Shown here in pieces: positions 33,707-46,365 of a stretch of 64,000 nucleotides of DNA (its first letter is position 1; each line of letters opens with the position of its first letter). Origin of the DNA: Endothia cerciana (taxonomy: Eukaryota; Ascomycota; Sordariomycetes; Diaporthales; Cryphonectriaceae). The stretch lies in contig JALRMH010000014.1 of NCBI GenBank assembly GCA_026119935.1, positions 434,001 to 498,000 on the forward strand. The letters are read 5' to 3'. Made by a program: the position numbers and the translations under genes. The notes beneath the pieces were generated by a model. It ran no database searches. It was not told where the DNA came from and was given only the letters and a program-made list of their open reading frames with translations.

Positions 33707-35146
33707 CTATATCAAACCCAGCGTCAGGCCGAATCCGAAGGTCCCGACAACAGCCGCTGCCACGCAAGAAGCCATGCCTGCGCCCTGTATCCTGGGCGGC
33801 GCACCGCTCTTGAGCCCAAACCCGCCCGTCGTGGAGGTCGCCTCGCCGATGCCCGTTGCAGACACGGCATTCGACACGCTCGTCGCGCTCGGGACGGCCT
33901 TGCTGCCCGTGCCGATCTCGACGACATGACTCGTGGTCGTGTTGAACCTGGTCTGGGCGATGGAGATCTCGTTGTTCGCAAGGTCGTAGACCACGTATGC
34001 GCTCCGGAGGAAAGTGTCCCCGAGGACGTTGGTGGAGGTGCCCGACGGGGCGATCCCGAACAGGCACGCCTCGGTGCCGTCAGAGAAGGTGGGCCGCTTG
34101 CCATTCGAGCCGACGATGTCGAGTACGAGCTCGTTCATGGCGACCGAGATGATGGGCTCCGTAAAGTTGAAGTTAAAGGTTGTGTCGTTGCTGGCCAGGG
34201 AGCAGGCGACGTACGCGGCTCCGTCGGACGAGTCGTACTGCGCCGAGACCTGGTTGTAGATGGTCTGCACCATGGCGTCGGGGAGGTACGTGAGGCTGGA
34301 TCCGCTGTCCAACAGCACGGGCAGGGCCTGTTCCGTTGCGACCACCTGGTCGTCCATGTGCAGTCCCGTCATCGTGATTAAGAACTCGGCATATATCGCG
34401 CCCTCCGCCTGGATGGGCAGCGTCGCCAGTTCTCCCTCAAACTGGTCCGTGTCCACCCCGCCGAACAGAATCGAGCCTGTGTTTGCGTCCAGGTCGTTCA
34501 GCCAGAGGCTGTAGGCGTTCGAGTTGATCTTGCCCGCCGAAACCATTTTCGCCGGTAGATTCTCGTACGGTGATAGTTGCGCACGCCCGACCTGTACCTC
34601 GTTTGCTTCGTATCCGATGCCCAGGATCCCCTGTCCACTGGTGCTCTCGTAGCCAATCCCGAATTGAAAATCCGTCAATGTCGTGCCGCCCAAAGTGATG
34701 GTGTCTGTTACGTAGTCGCCGCTCGCGCCAGAGCCGTCCACATATGAGATGTTGAACCACGAACCGAGATACTCGTACGTCGACGAGGCGTTAGCTTTGT
34801 ACGTTCCTGCGGCGGCGCAGGGGTTTTTCGACTGTGAGCAAAAAGATGACGAGTCCGTGTTCACCCACAGGTCGCTGCTGCCAGTGTCGATATGGAGCCG
34901 GAAGTGCTGTGCCGGGGTCCCAAGGGTGGCGTTGATGAAGTAGAGGGTCTCCGCGTTCTCCAGGCTCGATGTCACCGTCCCTCTCCTCCGCAGTTGGTCT
35001 CGCTTGTGTGGATTTGCCACCGTCTTCCTTTGTGTCTGCATGCCCACCACCCTCGGTGCTGCCCTGCCTGGTCGTCGCCTGAGATCCAGACCCTCCGCCG
35101 ATGATATTATAGTAGCCCCGAGGGCTAATATTGTCGTGCACTTCAT
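33707..35146 (-). CDS. Secreted, probably GPI-anchored aspartic protease (yapsin/pepsin family A1)
   Basis: Single exon of 479 aa from the ATG at 35146, chosen over the upstream in-frame start because it yields a clean signal peptide (MKCTTILALGATIISSAEG). A basic propeptide with dibasic sites (KR at about 48-49, RRR at 53-55) precedes the mature enzyme. Catalytic motifs: DTGSSDLW (Asp87) and DSGSS (Asp280); the flap tyrosine lies in NISYVDGSGASGDY. Four Cys residues fit the two disulfides of family A1. The Ser/Thr-rich tail followed by a small-residue cluster and a hydrophobic end (GMASCVAAAVVGTFGFGLTLGLI, about residue 457 on) is a GPI-anchor signal. Expected at the plasma membrane or cell wall, acting on secreted or wall proteins. 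Neighbouring genes give no functional hint. Confidence 0.93.
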   Translation of the reverse strand: MKCTTILALGATIISSAEGLDLRRRPGRAAPRVVGMQTQRKTVANPHKRDQLRRRGTVTSSLENAETLYFINATLGTPAQHFRLHIDTGSSDLWVNTDSSSFCSQSKNPCAAAGTYKANASSTYEYLGSWFNISYVDGSGASGDYVTDTITLGGTTLTDFQFGIGYESTSGQGILGIGYEANEVQVGRAQLSPYENLPAKMVSAGKINSNAYSLWLNDLDANTGSILFGGVDTDQFEGELATLPIQAEGAIYAEFLITMTGLHMDDQVVATEQALPVLLDSGSSLTYLPDAMVQTIYNQVSAQYDSSDGAAYVACSLASNDTTFNFNFTEPIISVAMNELVLDIVGSNGKRPTFSDGTEACLFGIAPSGTSTNVLGDTFLRSAYVVYDLANNEISIAQTRFNTTTSHVVEIGTGSKAVPSATSVSNAVSATGIGEATSTTGGFGLKSGAPPRIQGAGMASCVAAAVVGTFGFGLTLGLI

Positions 35147-38100
35147 GATGCCGGTTGGGTCGTCTCGAGTCCGGAGACCACCTGTTGAGTCGCAAAATCC
35201 TCCCCGGGACGTGGTTTCATGAAGCCCGTCCACTACCCAAGTCAGGCGATATGGGTGAGGAGAAGGAAAAGAAAGAAGAACAGGCCTCTCAAAGTGCTAT
35301 AACATTTGGCCCAATCTCCCGGGTGTTGCAGGTTCGAGGCTTGGGTGAAAGGCGGGACTACTCGGTTCGGTGTGGGTACGAGTGCGTGTGCCTATACGTA
35401 AGGAACGGTCCACCGCACAGAGGCGACCTGGCGGGCATGTGCGTGCGTCCAGATTAAAAGTTGCCCGCAAGTGCTGCGCTATAGGTTCGGCACCGACCAC
35501 GAGCAGAAGAGAGCGAACAGTGATGCGAGGCTTGGATGGACCAAACCGCGGCCGGCCGGAGGTGTATACAAAGATGGGCAGACGAGAGAAGGTGAGTGTG
35601 TACCCTCGAGCCAAAACGTCGGGTCGGCCAGGTGCATGGGGCGGAATAAACAAGTAGGCGTCGTCAGCGGAGGAAGGGTGCTGCTAGTCCGGCATGAATC
35701 AGATCTGCGGAAGCAAGCAAACACAAGACGCCTGACAACAGCCAAGCCGCATGTGCACGAAGCCAAGCGTCTTGGGAGAGTCTCACGGTCCAGAGGCGCA
35801 GACGAGGTATCTTCCAGGGACCCCGCGGCTCGGGCGTAAGGCTGATCAGGGACGGAAATGGTACGAGATCGAGGTCGCACTCAGATGTCGTCCTGGCTGT
35901 ACGGGGGATGGGTTTCTTTCAGTCGTGCAGGCGCCGGGCTGGAGAACCGTAGGATGCAAGGCCATACGGAAAGATCATGTCCAGACATGTCCAGAAAAGA
36001 GCGGGAAGTGGGAGGAAATCACACCAGCGGAGTTCTGAAGTTGCGTAATCCATCGTCGAGCCCCCAGCTCGGCCCCTGTCCGTCCATCGCCCGTCGACTG
36101 AATCTCGGGCCCCACGTTGCCACAGGCTCGGGCCTCGAGAGGACCAGAAGAGGCACAGGGCGAGGCGAGACGTGTCGTTCTGCAGCTCCGTTGGGCATCT
36201 AATCCTGGACGATTTGCGACTGGGCTTCCGCTTGTGGGATTTGAATTTCAGCGCCTCGGGGAATTCAGGGGCATGCAGCCCTATTCATCGAATCAGAAGC
36301 CTTGGGCTGTGATACTTGCTGGCACGTTGGGTGGCCCGTCGTACAGGAGCCCACTGCCGTCTGAACCGCCTCAGCCAGACGGGTATCCTGCAGCGTGGGC
36401 AGCGTGGGCAGCGTGGGCAGCGCGGGATGAGGACAGTACGGCAGGAGATCGAGGGGTCCACGGGCCAAGCCTGCGCAGGGGGGGGGCCAAGGTGAGGGAG
36501 AGGCTTGCAGGTTGCCGTGCCGTTTTGGGTGGACAGGTGACGCGCGGCCTTGGGGACGGTGATATGACAACTGCGGGGCCGATGTTGCGCGGCTTGCCAG
36601 ATCTCATCGTCCGTGGCCATTCAGAAAGGCGCATCACACCCCGGCCTTCCTCATGGTGCTCTGTATCCCCTGTTCCCCTGTTCCCCTGCTCCCCGGTCTG
36701 TCAAAGATTGCCGACGCGTCGTCTCCTCTTGGCCGGTGGAAAGAGTAGTTTCACAGCGTCCCATCTTTGCGGCGGCGGCATCGTGGCAGGCGTGGGTCCT
36801 CTAGAGCCCCCTGCAGCCGCTGCGAGCACGCGTGAGGCGCGCTGGACCAGTGGCTGCTGGTAACTGGAGACCATCTGGGAAACCCGCCGTGCCAACGTGC
36901 GGAGAACAGAGAAGATCTGAAACGTCCAAAGACAAGGGGCAAGCCTATTTCTGTCTACTGCAACGGACTTCAGACAGCATCCACAGCCTTTTTGGATTCC
37001 CAGATCTCTTGGCCCTTCGGCCGAAGTTGGTGGACCAAGCCGGATGGCCGCCAATCCGCCTTCACTTTTGGTCGTCCATCAGAATCGGTCTGCTCATCAG
37101 TTGCCCTTTTCGTGCCTTGCCCCCCCCCCCCCCCAAAAAAAAAGACTCACATTTGACACGAGTACGCAGTCCGCAGCCGGCATATTTCCGTGGGTGAGAT
37201 CGACGCTGCACTCTGTCGTCGGCATGAGGGGTCGTCCGTGTGCACGGGCTGGCAGGTGAGGCTCACCCCATCGCCCATCATTAAGTGGTCCACAGTATTG
37301 ATTAATATCAAGCGAAGGCCCGGATTGGGCGGCCATTATCTCGCCTCGCTCGGGCTGTGCCGAAGATCAGCTTACGCAGTAACCCCATTGAAAGGGCCCT
37401 TGCGAACCGGGTTAACGATCACGCTGGCCCGCTGTTGCCATCTGCCTCCATCGTGCCGTTGGATGTCACAATCTGGCTGCTCGGACGAAGACTCGGCCAA
37501 CCGAGCTGCGTCGTATGAGTACGGAGCACTCGTCGTTCAGGATGAGGGTCGACAAAATTGGCCATCCATTATTTTTTATTTTTTATTCTTCCCCCCTGTG
37601 ATATACTAGTGGATGCGCCACTTCTCTGTTCGTGTGCCCTAGGACGGCTTTTCCTCCTCAGCCCAGCTGCCATAGCCTTGGCTTTGTTTGTTACAGCCGA
37701 GCCGATGGGCGTCTGTCAAGATGTCTTGGTCGGTCCGCAGTCAGGTGGAAGAGGCATGATCACGCAGCGGCTGACATATACATGACCTCCTTGCTTCTCG
37801 GTGCTCACCACGAGTGTGTGACGCATCTGCATGCTCTGCGCTGTCGCTTGCCCCACGGAGATTCTGCCTGCCGTCAAGGTCAAAAACAATGACCAATCGT
37901 ATGGAAGATGAATCGATACTGCCTCTGTGTGAACAGGTCGGTCTGGGTCGCAAGCTGACAACAGAGCCAGGCCGGCCTGTCGCGGTGCGAGATAACAGAG
38001 AGGGGAGCTTCAAAGCTGGCTCTTGTCTTGCCAGGCAGCATCAGTCCTTACCTACCCGGATCGACAGGTTGGAGAGCTCGTCACGCCCGCCAAGCGCCCA

Positions 38101-39555
38101 GCTGGGGTCACGGCGGACGGGCGGTATCGGGGCCTAAAGCAGACACATGAGAGAAGATGATGCTGCTTTTTTTTTTTTTTTTTTTTTTTGGTATCTTGTC
38201 CTTTCCCATGTGTCTCACGCGCTTCCCCGCCGTGACCTCTCTCATCCCCTTCTTGGCATGCCGTTGCCAAGTACCAAAGCTCCCAATGCTCATCACCTGA
38301 GCTGGACGCACGGACATGGGACTTTTCCAACGGTGGTCCGACTAGTAGAGTTGTCCACATCGAGTCAGTTCACTTGGTCAAATCGTGACCACAGTGCTAA
38401 CTCCCCACTGCTTAAAGATGCCATGAAGGCGCAGCGACGCAGCCCATCCGCAGTCGAGCACTGAACGCGAAGCCAGGTGAGGTCATTGTCGTCATGAGAG
38501 TGTGTGCAAAGTGAGGATATAGACGAAGCTGTTCTTCAGGTCTGCAGGACCGCAATGTCCAGAGGACCCTCCCCCTCCCGGCGGCCTTCCCCCGTTGGGG
38601 GTCGAGATCCCAGAGCTTGTCGCTTTAGTCAATCCATGACGGCAGGCAGATTCGCAAGAGGGCTGCATTGAACAGAAGCCTCACGTTTTTCGCACCAAGT
38701 CCCCGAAGACGAGAGGTCAGGTTGAGTCTTAGCTACCCGTGCAGATGCACCGCTGGCTGACAGTGGTCGTCGATCACCCAAAGTCGGGCGCTTTCTGGGC
38801 ACAGCAGCTTCCTCTGTTGCCCCACCACCTTCTTATCCGTGCCAGAAGTCTGGTCGCCAACCTCGTTGGGGGAGGTCTGGAGTGCAGGCTCTCCCGAGAC
38901 CAAGCACCCACCAAAGCTGGGCATAACCACCTGGAGGGTACCTATGTTGGCAGCCGCTGGACGCCTATAACTGACTGTGTCAAAACGGGTCAGGCGAGGA
39001 GTCTTGCCCTGGCTGAAACGTCCTCCATCAGGCGAATGGTATACACGGGCCGAAACCATTGCAGCTCGCACACGCTCCATCTACGGGTCTGCGAAAGCCC
39101 TATGTCTTGGGACTCAGACTCTTGGTGCTTTCGTGGGCGGAGTGACGATATCAAGCGCCAGGCGGGTCTGTATGGACGACGTCAGGTCCGGCCTTTCCAG
39201 TCGAAAGGCGGAAGAGACTGCGGATCCTTGCAGGTTCAAAATCCCGAGGGGCTCTTTGAAGTAGAGGCGCTGAAACATCCAGTGATGCCACTCGCATCGT
39301 CTTTCTGGACGCCAGTTCGAATTGAAGAGGCCCACCAAGTCGGGTGTTTCGATCGTTTGCCGCCGGGCACGTACGCTGTGCAGAGGCCGTCGCTGAGGGC
39401 ATCATCGTGCTGTGGCGCCAAGTTCATGGCCCTGCTCTCTCAGTTGCCCGGTTGAGCACGGAGGGCTCTGTTCTGATGACTCCTTCTCAGTATTTTTCTC
39501 CCTGATATCCAGGATTCACTAAACCGTCAGTTCGCATCATCATCCCATACCCGCC
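35147..39555. other. 4.4 kb gene-free stretch
   Basis: The longest open frames (36117-36863 plus, 38739-39455 plus) show no family resemblance, no plausible start context and biased composition. It includes a 9-bp tandem repeat (about 36393-36421), a poly-C/poly-A junction at 37120-37142 and a run of about 23 T at 38167-38189. The promoter of the aspartic protease lies at its left end. Confidence 0.5.
36393..36421. repeat. 9-bp tandem repeat
   Basis: Three copies of GCGTGGGCA lie head to tail, followed by a degenerate fourth, in noncoding DNA. Confidence 0.8.
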
Positions 39556-41446
39556 ATGGCATCGCGAGCAGACACGGAGATAACACCCCTCCTACAGGCC
39601 ATCAATGATCCCAGCGTCGTGGCCCCGGCCGCGGCGGCGCAGCACCCTGAAGTGGAAGATGACACAGAGAATCCGGATCGACCTAAGGGTATTCAGTTTG
39701 CGATAGTGCACGGTTGCATTCTGCTCGGCGATTTCTTCGTAGGATATGTGAGTCCAGAGACGGTCCAGTCCGGGTCTGCTCTCCTACCAAGCAAGCTTTC
39801 GCGGCTGACAGCATCTTTCAGGACACGAGCTGCGTGACAACCCTGACGCCAGTCATAAGCGACCATTTTCACTCGATCTGTGATGTCGGGTGGTATGGGA
39901 TATCCTAGTAAGTCTAGTCATTCTGACCTTGCTGTATGCGACGCCTTGTGGCTGACAGGAACACCAGCATCCTCGTACTGGTTTCCACGATTTTGGCCTT
40001 CAGGCAGCTATATACCATCTTCCCCCATGAAGCCCCTCTTCACAAACTCGTTCCTGGTCTTCGCCGCGGGCTCTGTCATCTGCTTCATGGCGCCCTCCTC
40101 ACCGGTCTTCATCATTGGCCGGGCCATCACAGGTATCGGCGGCGCAGGTATCTTCTCCGGCGGAGGAATGTAGGTCTCTTGGTCAACATTCCTTCTTCGG
40201 CTGCTGAAAGCCTCTACTGATTGGGAGTCACACAGCATCACCTCCCAAATTACTCCCTACACAACCGACCCATCTACCAAGGCATCGCCGAAGGTGTAGA
40301 GTGTGCAGCTCTCGCCTTTGGGCCTACCCGCTTCATCGCACGCGTCACTGGATCCTGGCGCTTCTCCTTCCTCGTTATCGCACCCGCGTGCTTGATCAGC
40401 GTCCTTGCCATCATCAGTCTCGTCCACGGCCTCCCTCAGCCGGAACACACAAACCTTTCCACCCGCGAGCGATAGGGCAAACCCGATGTCGTCGGCGTGC
40501 TGCTGTTTGTTTCCGGCTCAACGTACCTACTTACTCGCTATGCAGCTGGGTGGATCGATTTTCCATGGGACGGCTCACGAGTCGCCGGGATGTTGCTGAT
40601 TCCGTTCCTGGTCGCACAGAAGTGGGCGGGTGATCGCGCTATGGTCCCGCTTCATCTCTTCAAAGGCAGGGCAGTCGCCCTTGGGTCATTGGGTATGTTC
40701 TTCACCAGCGGCTCATTTTACGTTTTTGGGTTTTACCTCCCGACATATTTCCAGGCGCTGAGAGGCGCCGACACATTTACCTCTGGACTCAGTGAGTTGC
40801 TCCATATCGGCAGTACTCTAGGCTCACGACAGATCATTAACACTGTCCCAGTGTACCTCCCCTCCGCTGCCACTTTGGCCTTCACCCTCCTCGCCGCAGG
40901 CCACATGGCCTCTTAGATCGGCGACTACACCCCTGTCATGGCGTTTGGCATCTCTTCCCGTCCCTAGGCGCTGGTCTCATGATGCGCTTCACTTTGACCA
41001 CCCCGCCGGTCGAATGGATCCTCTACCAGATCCTCTTCAACCTCGGCGGCGGCGCCATGTTCCAGCAGCCCTACACTGCGATCCAGGCCGTTCTGCCGGG
41101 AAAGAGTGTCGCGACCGCAATCGTCGTGCTCAGCTTCGTGCAGGAGCTCGGCGGGTTCCTGGCGTTGGCTGTTGCGCAGGTGGCCTTCATCGGGAGGTTG
41201 CTAGGGCGGCTGGAGGCTCTAGGATTGGGGTTGGCCGCGAGGGATGTGTTAGATATGGGCGCTTTGGATCTGATCGAGGCCGTGCTGGAGGCTGTGAGGG
41301 GTCTAGTGAAGCAGGCATATATGGACTCTATAAGGGAGGTGTTCGTGGTGGGCTTGGTGTGTAATTGTTGTACATTGTATCGCTTGGGGATTCCTTGGCG
41401 TTCAGTCAAGGAGAACAAAGTCAAGGCCGCGGAAGCAGAAGAGTAA
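39556..41446 (+). pseudogene. Decayed MFS multidrug-type transporter (14-TM DHA family)
   Basis: The order of blocks matches a fungal MFS drug/toxin exporter: an N-terminal acidic head, GCILLGDFFVGY, then after an intron (39748-39821) DTSCVTTLTPVISDHFHSI and DVGWYGIS, later LYTIFP / MKPLFTNSFLVF, APSSPVFIIGRAITGIGGAG, RPIYQGI, WRFSF, LPQPEHTNLS, then the C-terminal helices with LYQILFNLGGGAMFQQPYTA. The reading frame is broken several times. There is a shift inside a five-C run at about 40021-40026, between LYTIFP and MKPLF. Another shift lies near 40240, in-frame stops occur at 40473-40475 and 40914-40916, and a further shift lies near 40960-40975. Introns explain only two gaps. It is therefore a pseudogene unless there are several assembly errors. 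It may once have exported a metabolite from a local cluster. Confidence 0.85.
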
Positions 41447-41907
41447 GACGTATGAGAGAGCCACCACCCCTCGTGACAAGCCTTTTCCAAGTTCGAGCTA
41501 TGAGTCTACCTCAGCTCACACGACACATTGACCGGCACACGTACGAGATCCTTAAATTTCTAGCAGGTTCAAGGTTCAAGGTTCCAAATGGTGCTTGTAG
41601 CTCCATGAGTGCCGGGCTCGGACATATCAGGCTCTTCTTCCCCATCCTCCAGAGCCTCTTCAGTAGTTAATACGGCTTCTAACGCACCGCTCTCGTCGCA
41701 ACTATGAGACTCTACCCCTTCAGACCACACATTACTTCATCCGTCCATCACCTCAACAAGAAGGACATCTCAACAAGTATTTCTCTTTTTTCCTTTATTT
41801 TTTTTCTTCTTTTTTTTTTACTGTGCCAGAATTGGTAGTGTCAGCTCTTCGCGTACTTCGCATAGCGGCGTCAGCACTACCCGAATTGCTGTCCGCCAAG
41901 TCATCGC

Positions 41908-42672
41908 TCAGAACCAAAGGAGTGACAGCGCATAGTAGTCCCTTATCCTCCTATCTTCATCACTCATCTCAAATATGGAGTAACTCCCCACGCCCCGGCC
42001 GCGATTGCCCAACAGAGATCTGTTGATGTCGCTAGAGTCGCTATCGCTCTCGTAGTCCTCGCTCACACATGGCGTTAGGCATCTTGCCTCAGGCTCGGCG
42101 CCGCGCATCCTGGCAGCCTCAGGCGGCAGGTCACTTTTTAGGACATATCAGCAGAGTGTTCCTCGTGCCGTACCATACTTCGGAATACACTCACAACGAG
42201 ACATGCTTCTCGGGCTTGCATTCCGCACTACCGGCCGTCTCACCGCTCTCGGAGCTGGATTTGCAAGAAAGGCGCTGTCACGCTCGTTAGACATATTTGC
42301 GATATCACGTATATTGTGCAGGTGTAGACCCACCAACTTTCCGAAAAGCCTCGAACCACCGCCCCTGAGCCTCAGGACCCCCGAACGTGCTCGCAACATC
42401 TCGGACTCTTGAGGCCCGGCCGATGAGGTGGAGATGCTGCTCATCACTCGCCTGAGGCCCTCGACCGGCGTCGACCAGACCCGTCGGATGGCTGATGTCA
42501 TGCTATCCTGCGCAGTGGTGCGGGACAAGCCGTTCTCGCTGCTATATGGCTTCGGCGCTGAAGGACGCGGGCATGAGTTCGCGGCGGTCTGCAATGCGTC
42601 GTAGGGGCTCAGGCAGAGAAAGGGTCCTGCGAATGATAGGTGAGGAAGTGCGGCCATGGCGAATGTGGACAT
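41908..42672 (-). CDS. Hypothetical protein, possibly two exons
   Basis: Two minus-strand open frames lie in the same phase, separated by one TGA at 42148-42150. An intron from 42243 (GTGAGA) to 42118 (TGAG) is a multiple of three, removes the stop and gives a 212-aa product starting at the ATG at 42672. The front half is Ser/Ala-rich with LRARSGVLRLRGGG; the end is acidic then aromatic (EDYESDSDSSDIN, IRDYYALSLLWF). The family is not recognised. The alternative is a pseudogene with a single nonsense change. Confidence 0.4.
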
Positions 42673-44651
42673 TTCGGCGGTTATTGATATGATTGTGTAT
42701 TTTCTCTGCGTTGAGGATGTTATCAACGTCGTCAGTGACCGTTTTTGGTGAGGAGTGTAATCTGTTCAAGAAGGTCTTATGAGATAGTTTTTATGAAGAT
42801 GACTTCAGTGCAGCACATGCTCGATATAAAGTGATGAATGTAAAGATTTAGGCTTTGGGTGGAGACATCTTGGCCCAATTAAATACTCCTTTACCAAGAG
42901 CATGCTCATACTATACGAAGACGTGACATCGCCAAACTTTGGCAATATTGCAAAGAAAGCAAGGCAGACTCGGTGGACGATGCGCCGAATAGGGAGCAAC
43001 GCCAAGGGGCCTAGACACCTTTAGTGAGGCCATCAGTATAGAAATGGCCAAGTGACGTTGTGAGTGGCCCCAGAACGCGGCTCAGCTCTCGTGATCAGCC
43101 GTTCCCGAGAATCCAGTTCTAGTCTGGCCCAGCCTGTCTCAGCCACAGCCCGCGCGCCAATAAAGCATAAAAGGCCGCTGCTTGTTGGCTAGCTTTGAAC
43201 GCTTGGGCACGTAACGTTGTCATATATTTTCGCTTTAAACAATAAAATAAACTTCTCAGGAGGAGGCTTATCCGAGGTGTCTCATGAGTGTAGAGTTTCG
43301 GCCCAAAGGAGATATCTTCCTGCAACGTCTTCGGCTTCTCAAAGCATTTTCTTGATTGGGTATGGCTCGATACACATGGAGCGTATTTCTTGCGACTTTG
43401 CTTTACCAGATCGAAAGTGGGTGGGCTGAAGCACTTCATCGGGTCGTGGTCACTTGAAGACTTCTTGCTAACAGTACGCATACAGCAGAGACGTAGTTAG
43501 ATGAAAGTGCTGATGTCTTCCTGGATCTGCCGCAAGTTTGAATTTTCTTTAAAGAGGCAAGACTCGTGCATCTATACATAATTATATACAAGCCTTTCGT
43601 TTTTTGATATGAAGTATCGTTTCGCTACGAATACACGCATGCCCATTTACCAATACCAAAGACGTGTTAGTCTACCTAAGATAACTGCATCTGCCCGATC
43701 TGCGACTATTGGGCATCGAATATTTCAACTCTTCTTTTTACTGTGACATATATGCGGGTTGTTAACATCCATAGGACGCTTTGTGATCGTATAACCACCG
43801 CATCACCTCCCGTACTTCCACCGGACAGTCCGATTCCACCCGGCAACGCCATGTGCGAGATAACTGTTCCAGCACAAGCCAGGCCGACGTCCCTAAGGGT
43901 CTCCGTGAGCAATATCCTCCTCATCACATCCATTGCCAGCAGACTTGACGGCAGTAACACACGCGGTAAGTAGATTTCAATGGGTATTGACACTTCTTAT
44001 TAGTCAAATCTCAGAGAGCACTCTTTACAGTAAGCCGAGGCCTGCGGGAGAACATCCCGACAACAACATCGCCGAAGATTGCTGATAGGTTTAACGTTCT
44101 GCTAGTACATACTTTTCTATATATATTGAATAAATGTCTCAGATATTATCTAGTTATTATTCCAAGAATTAAACACAAGATCTAGTGGATCTTGTCTTCA
44201 TGGCCGCAGCTATACCTCAAATGAAGGGCATGCAACAGAACAGCCCAGTCAACCAGGACTCTGGTGGTGATTACTTTTCTATATTCTTCATTCTCTCTTT
44301 GCAAAAATGTCGTCGACTCACGTGCCGGTGGCCAGCGAAATGTCGGGGCTGATGAACAGCTCGGCCACAATCTGCCCAACATCACCATCACTGATGAGAG
44401 CGGCCTTCTTTCACATGACAATGCAATTTTCTTCATGACGTTTTTGGCGGCTGGTGAGGAACAAGATGCAAGCAGTCCACAAAGTCCACAAAATAGGTAA
44501 TTTTGCAGGTGTTAGAGCCGTCCCCCGTCTTCTCTTCGCATCATGTTTTTTGTCGAGCTGGGATCAGCTCTTCCGGCTCTGCCGGAGAAGGTACTTCGGA
44601 GGGCCTATGGTCGTCGGCGGGCTCGTAGTGAGTCCCACCAAGGATCTGCAA
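42673..44651. other. 2 kb AT-richer spacer, no gene recognised
   Basis: Only short open frames occur on both strands (for example 43706-43993 minus), none resembling a known family. The base composition is more AT-rich than the flanks, notably 43540-43740 and 44090-44180, which fits decayed or repeat-derived DNA. Confidence 0.45.
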
Positions 44652-46365
44652 TTACTCTGGAAGCAATAATTGCTCGCCGTCGACAGACTTGCGTACGTAG
44701 GTCAGCCAGACACCATCTTTCATTCTCTCCAGGGGCCTCCCCTCAGAGCCATAACTGATATCTACCGGGCGCTTATTCATCCCGAAAAAGTCTTTACCAG
44801 ATTTCATCAGACCAGCCTCTTGAGCCCGCTTCGCCTTGGTCATCATTTCCCAATTCTTGAGTTGCTGGGGACCGGTCATCTTGCTCGGCGACATGCTCGC
44901 ATCGCGTTGCGACCTCTCTTGATTCGCTATCATCCTTCAAGGACTTGTGTCCTCCGACTTGTTCATGCCGAAGCCCTCCTCGAGAAAGCGTCGGCCCGCA
45001 GAGGTGATTCCCTCGTTATATCGCAGGGCGTCACACTCCATGAGGTCGTGATCGGCACTATACACACCACCACCGGAACACTCGTCGTCCGCCACAGCTT
45101 TCAACGCGGTCTCGACTCTCTTGTCCCCCCCCCCCCAGCATACCATCAACGACTCCCCACGTGAGCATCACTTGGGCCCTCCCCTTACACCTCTCCTTGG
45201 TCAAAGCCGCGGCCTTGTGATTTCTTAGCCCTGTCGACTTGCCACCACTGTACGGCCGTAAAGAATTGCATTCAAAAGATCGGACCACACGTGGCCACTG
45301 CGGTGTTACTCCGCTCCCGTTCTGGTCCTTGCGGACCGAGACGTTTAAGACGTAGGGCCAGAGCTCATCGCTCTGGGCTGCCGTGAGGTGGATAGTGCAA
45401 TCGCGCGTGACATCATTCATGAGTTGTCGGAGATGAGGCATGTCCTCGCGGCGAGAGAGGTAGAAGCCTAGCTGTGTGGGAAGAAAGGCCTGGCGTGCTG
45501 CCTCGGCCGACGGAGATTCGTCTTAAATCGTGACTGCTGCAGGTCTAGGCGTGGGTGCCTGGCGACAACTGATTATTGTCCGTTGTGCTCCGCCTGACTG
45601 CGCATGCGCAGCTCCCGTTCTCGCTGCATTGTGAGTCTGCAGATGGTTATATCTGAAGATTTTACGGCACGAGATATGGCCTGGTAGCTGGGATGGTGCA
45701 TGTGCATTGGTGCTGGGCGAGACTGCGAGCGACACATGATTTCCAAAGGGGTTACAATGTATAGATTTGTCGGCCAACGGAGGAGGGACTTCTGGCATTG
45801 TGGTGTGCGTGCGTCCTGATGGAGGGCGAGCTCTCCGACTTATATGATGCGGCGTGCTATCAGATTGTGAAGTCATGATCGGAACTGGGCGTTCCGGGAA
45901 GTCTACGCCTTGCTGTCGAGGCTTCTCCTTTTCTTCGACGGCACTGATGATTCTCCTTCCGGGTTGCTGTCGCAAGTTGCCTCTCGCCTTAGCGCTCGAG
46001 CCCTCCCCAGCTCCTCCATTGCTGTCGTCGTCCTCAACCCTCCGCACCCAATGGAATCACGGACCCTGAATTTGTCTGGCACTTGCATGTTGCACATCCG
46101 CATCCCGAGGTTGAACTACTGCGCAGTGTTTAGAGTTCGGGACCTCTTCCGCATCCGTGATGATGATCCCATTCCTTCTTAATACGTCTCGCACACCGAG
46201 CTCTCTCAGCGCATCCGCGAGCTTCTCGGCACGCCCAATCCTCAACTCAGTTTCGCAAAAACCCGCGAAGGTCACCTGAGGTGCTGCTGCTGTCCAGTCG
46301 TTGTTAGCGATGCGCGCCGTGACACAGACAGTACCACGCGGCGAAGGTCCTGTCAGCCATGCCAC
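44652..46365 (-). pseudogene. Decayed protein-coding gene of unknown family
   Basis: One minus-strand frame stays open from 46365 to about 45130, interrupted only by TGA (46057-46059) and TAA (45523-45525). It then switches frame inside a ten-base C run (about 45127-45136) and continues open to 44652, crossed by one more TGA (44937-44939). The translation on both sides of each stop has normal protein-like composition: for example LADALRELGVRDVLRRNG, AFLPTQLGFYLSRRED, DELWPYVLNVSVRKDQN, GRAQVMLTWGVVDG, VADDECSGG, DFFGMNKRPVDISYGSEG. All three stops could arise by a C-to-T change (CGA or CAA). I do not recognise the family. Introns could hide one or two of the stops, but I see no good splice pair at the TAA. 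Confidence 0.5.

Noticed and set aside
36117..36863. 248-codon plus-strand open frame
   Set aside because: Biased composition across a 9-bp tandem repeat, no homology pattern, no proper start context.
38739..39455. 238-codon plus-strand open frame
   Set aside because: No recognisable motifs; reverse-strand frames of similar size overlap it.
45058..45441. Copia-type integrase fragment (DELWPYVLN resembles the ELWPEAV segment)
   Set aside because: Only a few residues match and the flanking sequence does not fit a Copia polyprotein; left as unknown family.
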